A DNA stretch of 20,544 bases from CAYJRR01 sp964372275 [NCBI: uncultured bacterium] (lineage in GTDB: Bacteria; CAYJRR01), in assembly GCA_964372275.1 (NCBI GenBank), contig CAYJRR010000082.1, positions 1-20,544 on the forward strand. The letters run 5' to 3'. Each line of letters opens with the position of its first letter. Position 1 is the first letter of the stretch. This document shows positions 14,351-20,544 of the stretch, one piece after another. Under the pieces are notes generated by a model. The model ran no database searches, was not told where the DNA came from, and worked only from the letters and a program-made list of their open reading frames with translations. The position numbers and the translations under genes were made by a program.

Positions 14351-15346
14351 CTACTTGACCTTCGACAACCGTTCCTTGGCCTTCTTCGCCTCGTCCGACT
14401 TCGGGTAGCGCTTGATCAGGTCCTGCAAGGTCGCGATTCCGCCGTCCTTCTCGCCGATCTCCAGGAAGGCGAACCCCTGCTTGAGCAGGGCCGCGGGGAC
14501 CTTGTCGCCCTGGGGATAGTCGTGCGCCACCTTGTCGAACTCCAGGATCGCCGAGGCGAAGTCCTTCTCCACGTAGTAGCTCTCGGCGATCCAGTAGCGG
14601 GCGTTGTCGGCGAACTCGCTCTTGGGGAAGCGGTTGATCAGCTCGCCGTAGAGGGTGCGGGCGTCGGCGAACTGCTTGGCGTCAAAGGTGTGGGTCGCGC
14701 GCTGGTAGAGCTGCTGGTCGGTTTCCGAGCCTTTGGCCGGGAGGATCATCCCCGGCCGCGTCGGGTGCGGCGTCGGCGGCACGACCGGTCCGGGCGGGAC
14801 GAGCTTGCCGAGCGGCGTGCCGGTCGGCTCGGGGGAGGCCCCCGGCGCGGCTCCGCCAGGCGAGCCGGTCGGCGCGGGGTACGGCCCCGGGGGGGCGACA
14901 AACGGCCCCCCAATCGGTCCGACGTTGCCGGTCGCCGCGTCGAGCCGTTTCCTCAGCGACTCCATCTCGTCGGCGATCTGCGCGATCCGGATCTCCAGCT
15001 CCTGCCGTACCTTGAGCTGCTCGTCGGAGCGCCGTCCCGCCTGCTCCTGGAGCGATTCGAGGCGGCCTTGCAGCAGGCTGAAGTCGTTCCGGATCTGGTC
15101 GAGCGACGCCCCCATGTCGGCCAGCGCCTGGCGCAGCGCCAACTCGTTGTCGCCGCGCTTGGCCATCGCCTTGATCGCGACCGTCTCGCGCTTGAGGCCG
15201 TCGAGGTCTTCCCGCATCTGGCGGAACTGGTAGGGACCCGGGCAGGCGGTCAGCGGAAGCGCCAGCGCCACCAACAGCGCCGTCGCCGCCGCGCGGGTCG
15301 CCGCCACCGGGCCGGGACTCGTGGGACGGACGGACGGGGATTGCAC
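14351..15346 (-). CDS. cpoB: Tol-Pal system protein CpoB/YbgF-like lipoprotein
   Basis: A 331-residue protein with a long N-terminus, a hydrophobic stretch and lipobox LTAC (Cys35), so it is lipidated, unlike E. coli CpoB, which is a soluble periplasmic protein. Residues about 41-138 form a coiled coil (MREDLDGLKRETVAIKAM, LQGRLESLQEQAG) like the trimerisation domain of CpoB. A Pro/Gly-rich linker (141-205) and a C-terminal block of three TPR-like repeats (209-331: YQRATHTFDAKQFADARTLY, ARYWIAESYYVEKDFASAI) follow. CpoB coordinates peptidoglycan synthesis with outer-membrane constriction at division. The GTG start at 15346 is chosen because AGGAG sits 7 nt upstream; an upstream in-frame extension would overlap Pal. 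An internal GTG at codon 14 would still keep the signal. It follows pal directly, as is usual. Confidence 0.88.
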   Translation of the reverse strand: MQSPSVRPTSPGPVAATRAAATALLVALALPLTACPGPYQFRQMREDLDGLKRETVAIKAMAKRGDNELALRQALADMGASLDQIRNDFSLLQGRLESLQEQAGRRSDEQLKVRQELEIRIAQIADEMESLRKRLDAATGNVGPIGGPFVAPPGPYPAPTGSPGGAAPGASPEPTGTPLGKLVPPGPVVPPTPHPTRPGMILPAKGSETDQQLYQRATHTFDAKQFADARTLYGELINRFPKSEFADNARYWIAESYYVEKDFASAILEFDKVAHDYPQGDKVPAALLKQGFAFLEIGEKDGGIATLQDLIKRYPKSDEAKKAKERLSKVK

Positions 15347-15353
15347 AGGAACG

Positions 15354-15358
15354 CTCCT
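15354..15358 (-). promoter_or_regulatory. Shine-Dalgarno deciding the GTG start of cpoB
   Basis: AGGAG on the - strand overlaps the stop codon of pal (TGAGGAG) and lies 7 nt before the GTG at 15346. This couples cpoB translation to pal and argues against longer starts inside pal. Confidence 0.65.
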
Positions 15359-15921
15359 CACTTGGCGACGAGGCGGATCTCGACGCGGCGATTCTCCGCC
15401 CACGCCGTTTCGTCGTGCCCACGATTCAACGGCCGCTCCTCGCCAAACGAGACGGTGGTCATCCGCTTGCGATCGATCAGCCCCGCGCGCAGGTAGTCGG
15501 CCACCGCGCGCGCCCGCCGCTCGCCGAGCGCGATGTTGTATTCGGTGCCGCCGCGCTCGTCGGCGTGACCCTCGATCGAGATCTGCCAGCTCACGTTCCG
15601 GGCGAGGCAGACGATCGCCCGCTTCAGCACCGCCGTCCCTTCCACCCCGATCGTCGAGGAGTCGAGGTCGAACCGGATCGGCCGGAAGCAGTCCATCTCC
15701 GGGAGAAGCTCCGGCTGCAGGATCTCCGGCTCCGGCACGCCCGACCGCAGCAGCGTGTCGTCGTCGGCCGGCGCCTCCGGCGTCGGCGTCGGCGTCTCAT
15801 CAACGACCATCGGCGGCGCCGGCGGCGTCTTCTTCGGACACCCCGCGACCCCAAGCAGCGCGACGAGCCCGGCGAGCCACGCGAACCGCAGGGAGCTTCC
15901 CGTCTGGGAGCGTCGCGTCAT
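15358..15921 (-). CDS. pal: Peptidoglycan-associated lipoprotein Pal
   Basis: A 187-residue OmpA-family lipoprotein. The signal ends in VAGC (Cys28); a Pro/Thr-rich linker (29-70) leads to the OmpA-like peptidoglycan-binding domain (about 78-187). Hallmarks are IRFDLDSSTI, IEGHADERGGTEYNIALGERRARAVADYL (from residue 116) and NRRVEIRL at the end, which line the diaminopimelate-binding pocket. Pal anchors the outer membrane to peptidoglycan and works with TolB at division. The ATG at 15921 is preferred; a GTG at 15933 would add four residues. Two extra Cys (MDCFRPI and AIVCLA) flank the first strand and may form a disulfide. cpoB follows with its ribosome binding site overlapping the stop. TolB is not adjacent; the gene upstream encodes an RNase-like MBL protein. 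Confidence 0.95.
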   Translation of the reverse strand: MTRRSQTGSSLRFAWLAGLVALLGVAGCPKKTPPAPPMVVDETPTPTPEAPADDDTLLRSGVPEPEILQPELLPEMDCFRPIRFDLDSSTIGVEGTAVLKRAIVCLARNVSWQISIEGHADERGGTEYNIALGERRARAVADYLRAGLIDRKRMTTVSFGEERPLNRGHDETAWAENRRVEIRLVAK

Positions 15922-15977
15922 CGACAGGGCCACCGTAGCCGCGGCGGTTCCGCCGTGTCAACGGCCGCACTCGCGGG

Positions 15978-17327
15978 TCAGATCTCGATCGACGCGCCGA
16001 TCTCGGGGGCGGTGGCGGGAAGGGAGAAGCGGTCGGTGATCGTCGCGGCGAGGCGGTCGGCGGCGGCGGGCTCGCCGTGGACGCAGAAGACGGTCTCGGG
16101 CTTCTTGCCGAACTTTTCGATCCAACCGCAGAGCTCCTCCCGGTCGGCGTGCGCGGAGAATCCGTTGATCGTCTTCACCTTGGCCCGGACGCGGATCTCG
16201 GTCCGCTCCACCATCACCGTCTCGGCCCCCTCGAGGAGGGCGCGGCCGAGCGTTCCCTTCGCCTGGAACCCCACCACCAGCACCGTCGTCTTCGGGTCGT
16301 CGAGGTGGGCGCGCAGGTGGTTGAGGATCCGTCCGCCATGCATCATGCCGGAGCCGGCGATCACCACGTTCGGAGGCGGCTGGCGTTCGAGCAGCAGGCT
16401 CTCCTGGTGGCGGCGGGTCTCGACCAGGCCGGGGAAGTCGAACGGGGCGTCTCCGTTGTCGAGGAGCTTGCGCGCCTCTTCGTCGAAGCAGTCGTGGTGG
16501 CGACGGTAGAGACCGGTCACGTCGATCCCCAACGGACTGTCGAGGAAGACCGGGATCTTGGGAACTTCGCGGCGCTCGACCAGGCCGTTCAGCTCGTAGA
16601 GGAGGGTCTGCGTCCGGCCGATGGCGAACGCCGGGATCAGCAGGCGCCCCTTCTCCGCCACCGTCTCCTGGATCACCTGCTTCAGGCGCGCGCGGTTCTT
16701 CGCCATGTCGTGCAGGCGGTCGCCGTAGGTCGACTCCACGAGCAGCACCTCGGCTCCGGGGATTCTTGCCGGGTCGCGCAGGATCGGCTGGTTCGGCCGG
16801 CCCAGATCGCCGGAGACGACGACGCGCGTCTTCGTCCCGCCGCGGGCCACCTCGATCTCGACGCTGCTGCTGCCGAGGATGTGCCCGGCGTCGTGCAGCC
16901 GGATCGAGACGCCGGCGCCGAGGTCGTGCGTCTTCCCGTAGGGGACGGCGCGCCAGAGCTCCATCGTCCGTTCCACGTCCTCGGCGGTGAAGACGTAGTC
17001 GGGACGGCCGTAGGCGCGCAGCAGATGTTTGGCCGAGTCGAGCAGGATGAAGCGCGCCACGTCGCGCGTGGCCGGGGTGGAGATCACCGTGCCGCGCCAC
17101 CCCTCGCGCGCCAGCAGCGGGAGCAGGCCGCAATGGTCGAGATGGCCGTGGGTCATCACCGCGGCGTCGATCTCGTTCGGATCGAACGGGATCGTGTTGT
17201 GGTGCTCCTCGTCCTTGGCCTCCCCCTGGAACAGCCCGCAGTCGACGAGGATCCGCTTCTCGCCGGTGTCGAGCAGGTACTTCGAGCCGGTGACGGTGCG
17301 CGCGCCGCCGTGGAAGGTGAGTCTCAT
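15978..17327 (-). CDS. Beta-CASP MBL-fold RNase (CPSF-like)
   Basis: The 449-residue product matches the bacterial CPSF73-like beta-CASP metallo-beta-lactamase group (about 450 residues; for example TTHA0252). Metal motifs are MTHGHLDHCG (His60, His62, Asp64, His65), DAGHILGS, SGDLGRP and, in the C-terminal part, INGFSAHADREEL and the terminal VHGE. The beta-CASP insertion carries IPAFAIGRTQTLLYEL, FLDSPLG and IAGSGMMHGGRILNHL. These enzymes cut or trim RNA; the exact target is unknown. The start ATG at 17327 gives the usual N-terminus MRLTFHGGARTVTGSKYL. It is 40 nt after the M48 gene and 56 nt before pal on the same strand, so co-transcription is likely, although the functional link is unclear. 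Confidence 0.95.
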   Translation of the reverse strand: MRLTFHGGARTVTGSKYLLDTGEKRILVDCGLFQGEAKDEEHHNTIPFDPNEIDAAVMTHGHLDHCGLLPLLAREGWRGTVISTPATRDVARFILLDSAKHLLRAYGRPDYVFTAEDVERTMELWRAVPYGKTHDLGAGVSIRLHDAGHILGSSSVEIEVARGGTKTRVVVSGDLGRPNQPILRDPARIPGAEVLLVESTYGDRLHDMAKNRARLKQVIQETVAEKGRLLIPAFAIGRTQTLLYELNGLVERREVPKIPVFLDSPLGIDVTGLYRRHHDCFDEEARKLLDNGDAPFDFPGLVETRRHQESLLLERQPPPNVVIAGSGMMHGGRILNHLRAHLDDPKTTVLVVGFQAKGTLGRALLEGAETVMVERTEIRVRAKVKTINGFSAHADREELCGWIEKFGKKPETVFCVHGEPAAADRLAATITDRFSLPATAPEIGASIEI

Positions 17328-17367
17328 GCTCCGTCCCCGAGCGTGATCGCTCTCGCCACGCGCGGCC

Positions 17368-18387
17368 TCATTGCACCGGCGCGCCGGCGGCGGCCGTCCA
17401 TGCTTCGAGCCGCTGCGCGCACTCGACGTCGAATCGGCCGGTGCCGCGGGCCCCCGGGGGGGCGGCGTCGATCGCCGCGGCGAGGATGCCGGCGCGCGTC
17501 GCCGGGGCGTCGTGGCCGCTGAAGAGCGCGCGCTTTCCGGGGTTCGCCCCCAGCAGCGCGAGCACGCCGCGCGCCGCCCGCGCGTCGTAGCCGGCGGCGA
17601 TCGCGTATCGCAGGCCGAGCGAATCGGCCTCGCGCTCGTCGGTGCGGCCCATCCCCATCTCCAGCGTGACGCGGGTCATCGTGTCGACCAGCTTGGCGAA
17701 GAACTTCGAATTGCCGAATCCGACGGCCCCCGCGTCCGCCGTGCCGCCGCGGATGAACTCGTCCATCACCGCCGTGGTACCGACCTGCACCTTGAGCGCC
17801 TTCAGCCCGTCCTCGCGGTCGACGTGCGCGATCTCGTGACCGAGCACCCAGGCCAGTTCGGCCTCGTCGGCGAGATTCCGGAGGAGCCCCTTGGTCACCA
17901 GCACGTACCCGCCGGGGAGCGCGAAGGCGTTGTAGGAGTCGTCGTTCAGCACACCGACGAAGAAGCGGCGCGCGTTCAGCCGCGCGACGCCGTCCGTCCC
18001 CTTCTCCTGCCGCTCCCCCTGCGCCGCGACGAGGTTGGCGACTTCGTTCAGGTATCGCTGCAGCCCCTCCTCCAGCACCAGGCCGCCGTACTGCTGGATG
18101 ACGTTGATCGCCGCCGCCTGCCCGAGCGCGCGCTCGTCGTCGGCGGTGATTCTGTCGATCGCCTGGCTGCTGGCGGAGCGGATCTGCCGTCCCCGTTCCT
18201 CCAACTGACGGTTGGCCTCCTTGGCGCGCGCCTTGGCCGCGTCAAGCTCGTCGCCGACCCCGTGCAGCTCCCTTTGGATCCGGCCTTGCAGCCCGGCGCA
18301 GCCCGAAACCAGGAGCGCGGTGGCCGCGGACAATACGGCTGCCGCGCGCGCGATCGTCGGTGGGTGTCGCCGTTCCCGCGCGCTCAT
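17368..18387 (-). CDS. M48-family metalloprotease lipoprotein
   Basis: A 339-residue protein with lipobox VSGC (Cys30) and an M48 peptidase core. The zinc motif HEIAH is at His184-His188 (in WVLGHEIAHVDREDG), and the third ligand is Glu253 in EREADSLGLRYA. Between the signal and the catalytic domain lies a charged helical stretch (about 35-75; ELDAAKARAKEANRQLEERGRQI), likely coiled coil. NDDSYNAFALPGGYVLVTKGLL is the typical substrate-side strand of BepA/LoiP-type proteases. Those proteases carry out quality control of outer-membrane assembly in the periplasm, so an envelope role is plausible. The ATG overlaps the stop of the SH3 gene (ATGA). The size is smaller than BepA because no TPR domain follows. 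Confidence 0.92.
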   Translation of the reverse strand: MSARERRHPPTIARAAAVLSAATALLVSGCAGLQGRIQRELHGVGDELDAAKARAKEANRQLEERGRQIRSASSQAIDRITADDERALGQAAAINVIQQYGGLVLEEGLQRYLNEVANLVAAQGERQEKGTDGVARLNARRFFVGVLNDDSYNAFALPGGYVLVTKGLLRNLADEAELAWVLGHEIAHVDREDGLKALKVQVGTTAVMDEFIRGGTADAGAVGFGNSKFFAKLVDTMTRVTLEMGMGRTDEREADSLGLRYAIAAGYDARAARGVLALLGANPGKRALFSGHDAPATRAGILAAAIDAAPPGARGTGRFDVECAQRLEAWTAAAGAPVQ

Positions 18388-18974
18388 TTCAGCCCCGCCC
18401 GGAAGGCTGCCGCCTTCGCCTTGCGCGTTCCGCCGGGATCGGAGTCGGGATAGGCGCCGGTCTCCGGATGGTGCGGATCGAGGAACAGCTCTTCGACCGT
18501 CTGCTCCAGGGTGAGGAACTGGTCGACCGACGCTTTCAGCTCCTGCTTCGCCGAGGCATAGCGCTTCGCGCCGTCGGCAAGCCCGCGCGCCGCCGCCGTC
18601 TGCGCGGACGTCGGCCGGGGATTGCCGAGGCCGCTGTCGACGATCTTCACCGGCCGGCCGGGCGGCGGCGCCGTGGGACGGGTGGCGCTCGTGTCCTGGG
18701 CGGCGATCCATCCGGGCGTCCCTCCGGGGGGCTCGACGCGGAACCAGGTCGCCTTCCCCGCCGCCTCGGAAACCTTGCGGTAGACGAGCCGCGCTCCGGC
18801 CGGAGGCTCCCCGACCACCTTCGCCGTCGCGCTCGGGCCCTCCCGCAGCACCGCCTTTCCGCTGGCCGGTTTCACGAAGACGAAACCGGCCGCCGCGCGC
18901 TCGACGTCGGCGCGCGCCGGTTCGGAGAGCGCGAGGAGCGAGACCGCGGCGAAGACCGACAAGGGGGCGCGCAT
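18384..18974 (-). CDS. Secreted protein with bacterial SH3-like domain
   Basis: A 196-residue product with a signal peptide (cut after ARA, residue 22) and an N-terminal SH3_3-like domain (about 30-95): AAGFVFVKPASGKAVLREGPSATAKVVGEPPAGARLVYRKV...WFRVEPPGGTPGWIAAQDTS. Such domains usually bind peptidoglycan or peptides in the periplasm. The C-terminal half is a charged helical stretch (ARGLADGAKRYASAKQELKASVDQFLTLEQTVEELF) and ends in HHPETGAYPDSDPGGTRKAKAAAFRAGLK with no known motif. Its stop overlaps the M48 start (ATGA) and it follows the cyclase gene by 50 nt, so the SH3 and M48 proteins probably work together on the cell wall (inference). Confidence 0.83.
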   Translation of the reverse strand: MRAPLSVFAAVSLLALSEPARADVERAAAGFVFVKPASGKAVLREGPSATAKVVGEPPAGARLVYRKVSEAAGKATWFRVEPPGGTPGWIAAQDTSATRPTAPPPGRPVKIVDSGLGNPRPTSAQTAAARGLADGAKRYASAKQELKASVDQFLTLEQTVEELFLDPHHPETGAYPDSDPGGTRKAKAAAFRAGLK

Positions 18975-19024
18975 CGTCCGACCGATTGTCTCACAGTGGG
19001 CGCCGGAGGGGATCCCGGGCGTCG

Positions 19025-20544
19025 TCACTTCTCGTGCAGCTCGTTCGAGCCGTCCCAGTCCGGCGGGGGCGGCGTGGCGAGCCGTTCCTCGCACGCCGCG
19101 GCCATGCTCCTGGACGGGGGATCCCCGAACCGGTCGGCGAGCGTCGCGAACTCCGCACGCGCTCCGGCGAAGTCGCGCGCGCGGTAGAGGGCGAGCGCGG
19201 CTTCGTAGCGTTCCTTCACCTGCCGTTTCTCGGGATCGAGGTCGCCGGCCCGGCCGAGCAGTTCGTAGACGCGCACCGGGACCGTCTTCCCTTTCACCCT
19301 CACCAGGTCGAGCTCGCGCGCCGATACCGCGTGCTTCGCCGCCAGGTAGGTCTCGGGCCCGATCATGCAGCTCGTGCCGTACGCCTTGTTCGCCCCTTCC
19401 AGTCGCGATGCGAGGTTCACCGTGTCCCCCATCGCGGTGAAGCTGAACTTGCCGTTCTTCAGGTCGCGGATGTGACCGACGCCACCCGCAACCGCCGGCC
19501 CGGTATTGATCCCGATCCGGGTCTTGAGCGGCGACAACCCGCGCGCCACCAGCTCCGCCGAGTAGCCGTCGATCGCCTTCATCACGTCGAGCGCCGCGAG
19601 ACAGGCCTTGACCGGGCCGTCGGCCGCCGGGATCGGCGCCCCCCAGAACGCCATCACCGCGTCGCCGATGTACTTGTCGAGGTAGGCGCCGTGGCCGCCG
19701 TGCAGGATCTCGGTCACCCGGGTCAGGTACTCGTTGAGGATCGCGATCAACTCTTCGGGGGTCAGCTTCTCGGAGAGCGTGGTGAACCCGGCGATGTCGG
19801 AGAAGAAGAGGGTGAGCGGGACCCGCGTGCCGCCCATCTCCAGCCGGCCGCCTTGCGCCAGACATCGCTGCACGAACTCCTCCCCCAGCGCGCGGTTGGC
19901 GAGGACCAGTGCCTGTGCCCGTTCCGCCTCCGCCTTGGCGCGCTCCGCCTCCGCCCGGACGCGCTCGGTCTCGGCGCGCTCCCGCTCCCGCCGGGTGAGG
20001 ACGATGTCGGAGACGACCACCAGCCCGAGCGAGAGCAACCCGGCCATCTCCGCCGGAACGGCGGAGATCACCCGGCCTCGCGAGAAGGCCTCCATCACGC
20101 CGGCGAAATGGAGGACGAGCGGCACGAGCCCGACCGCCACCTGCCAACCGATCTTGAATAGGAACCCCGACGCCTCGACCCAACGGAACTGCGGAAGTCC
20201 CAACACCAGCGCGCCGGCGAGGACCGCCACCGCGACGCTCAAAAGGAGGTCGAGAACTCCCGGAACCCGGCTCGGGTAGTCGCCGGTGAGGATCGTGTCG
20301 AGCGCCGTCGCGTGTTTGAAGACGCCTGCCTGCTGGCCGAAGGGGGTGGAGATGACGTCCGATCCCTCCCCTTGACCGGTGAACCCGACCAGCACGATCT
20401 TGTCGCGGAATCGCTCGGGAGGAAGGCCCTCGACCCGGTTTCCCAGGAGGATGTCGTCCTGCCGGCTCACCAGTCCGCGCGCCGACACGACGCGTGAGAA
20501 GAGGGCGGCGTCTTCGTCCCAACGGCCGCGCCAGCGGAGCAGCG
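19025..20544 (-). CDS. CHASE2-containing class III adenylate/guanylate cyclase (5' truncated)
   Basis: The frame stays open to the window edge, with about 505 residues visible; the true start lies beyond 20544. The visible N-terminal piece is the end of a CHASE2 extracellular sensor (LLRWRGRWDED, then FRDKIVLVGFTGQGEGSDVISTPF). Three or four hydrophobic helices follow, then a Glu/Arg/Ala-rich coiled coil (RAEAERAKAEAERAQA) and a class III cyclase domain. Counted from the window edge, the metal Asp residues are at 249 (FFSDIAGF) and 294 (KYIGD), the purine-contact Lys at 290, a Thr at 369 (FTAMGDTVN) where many adenylate cyclases have Asp, and the transition-state Asn376 and Arg380. The Lys/Thr pair fits class IIIb adenylate cyclases, so cAMP is the likely product. 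The tail after the domain has a TPR-like helical pair (YEAALALYRARDFAGARAEFATLA). It heads the visible - strand run. Confidence 0.93.
   Translation of the reverse strand, partial: LLRWRGRWDEDAALFSRVVSARGLVSRQDDILLGNRVEGLPPERFRDKIVLVGFTGQGEGSDVISTPFGQQAGVFKHATALDTILTGDYPSRVPGVLDLLLSVAVAVLAGALVLGLPQFRWVEASGFLFKIGWQVAVGLVPLVLHFAGVMEAFSRGRVISAVPAEMAGLLSLGLVVVSDIVLTRRERERAETERVRAEAERAKAEAERAQALVLANRALGEEFVQRCLAQGGRLEMGGTRVPLTLFFSDIAGFTTLSEKLTPEELIAILNEYLTRVTEILHGGHGAYLDKYIGDAVMAFWGAPIPAADGPVKACLAALDVMKAIDGYSAELVARGLSPLKTRIGINTGPAVAGGVGHIRDLKNGKFSFTAMGDTVNLASRLEGANKAYGTSCMIGPETYLAAKHAVSARELDLVRVKGKTVPVRVYELLGRAGDLDPEKRQVKERYEAALALYRARDFAGARAEFATLADRFGDPPSRSMAAACEERLATPPPPDWDGSNELHEK

Noticed and set aside
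1-20544. CRISPR array, tRNA or rRNA genes, insertion sequences, prophage or defence genes
   Set aside because: No regularly spaced repeats, no transposase, integrase or phage structural motifs, and the non-coding gaps (largest about 220 nt) show no tRNA-like fold on reading.

Overview
The window is about 20.5 kb of very GC-rich DNA, densely packed with short intergenic gaps and many ATGA/GTGA/TGATG gene junctions. I read 20 protein-coding genes: 18 complete and one cut off at each edge. I see no rRNA, tRNA, CRISPR array or insertion sequence. Eight genes encode predicted lipoproteins, several with low-complexity Asp or Gly/Asp linkers just after the lipidated Cys. There is a Pal/CpoB outer-membrane pair, a kelch lipoprotein and a CHASE2-type nucleotidyl cyclase. 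This points to a Gram-negative, didermic bacterium of the Myxococcota or another former deltaproteobacterial lineage. That assignment is inference; no marker gene here fixes the phylum.

Region 1 (1-5604, + strand) holds two adjacent, mutually homologous Gly-rich surface proteins, the first truncated by the window edge. They are followed by an HMG-CoA lyase-family protein, an acyl-CoA carboxylase carboxyltransferase subunit and a translationally coupled secreted protein of unknown function. The lyase/carboxylase pair fits acyl-CoA catabolism of the leucine/isovalerate type. However, the lyase has Gly where the family has its catalytic Cys.

Region 2 (5605-6263, + strand) is a small lipoprotein gene. 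It has a textbook-spaced sigma-54-like -24/-12 element upstream, a possible upstream inverted repeat, and a near-identical 21-bp element at the stop codons on both sides. A 12-bp perfect hairpin beyond it lies inside the 3' end of the convergent mnmG gene.

Region 3 (6264-9918, - strand) is a tightly overlapping run: kelch lipoprotein, MBL-fold hydrolase, MnmG (tRNA wobble-uridine modification). Region 4 (10001-13766) alternates strands: a Cys-rich lipoprotein (+), an APC-superfamily permease with a large cytosolic C-terminal domain (-), a Cys-containing lipoprotein (+) and a secreted DUF4920 protein (+).

Region 5 (13815-20544, - strand) is a colinear seven-gene run, in transcription order: CHASE2 adenylate/guanylate cyclase (truncated at the window edge), SH3-like secreted protein, M48 metalloprotease lipoprotein, beta-CASP MBL RNase, Pal, CpoB/YbgF, and a four-cluster ferredoxin-like protein. 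Gaps are -4 to 56 nt, so it may be one operon linking envelope maintenance with second-messenger signalling. No Tol genes (tolA, tolB, tolQ, tolR) lie in the window. I did not find a clear novel defence or mobile system. The strongest leads are the Cys-less lyase, the sigma-54 lipoprotein cassette and the cyclase/M48/Pal run.
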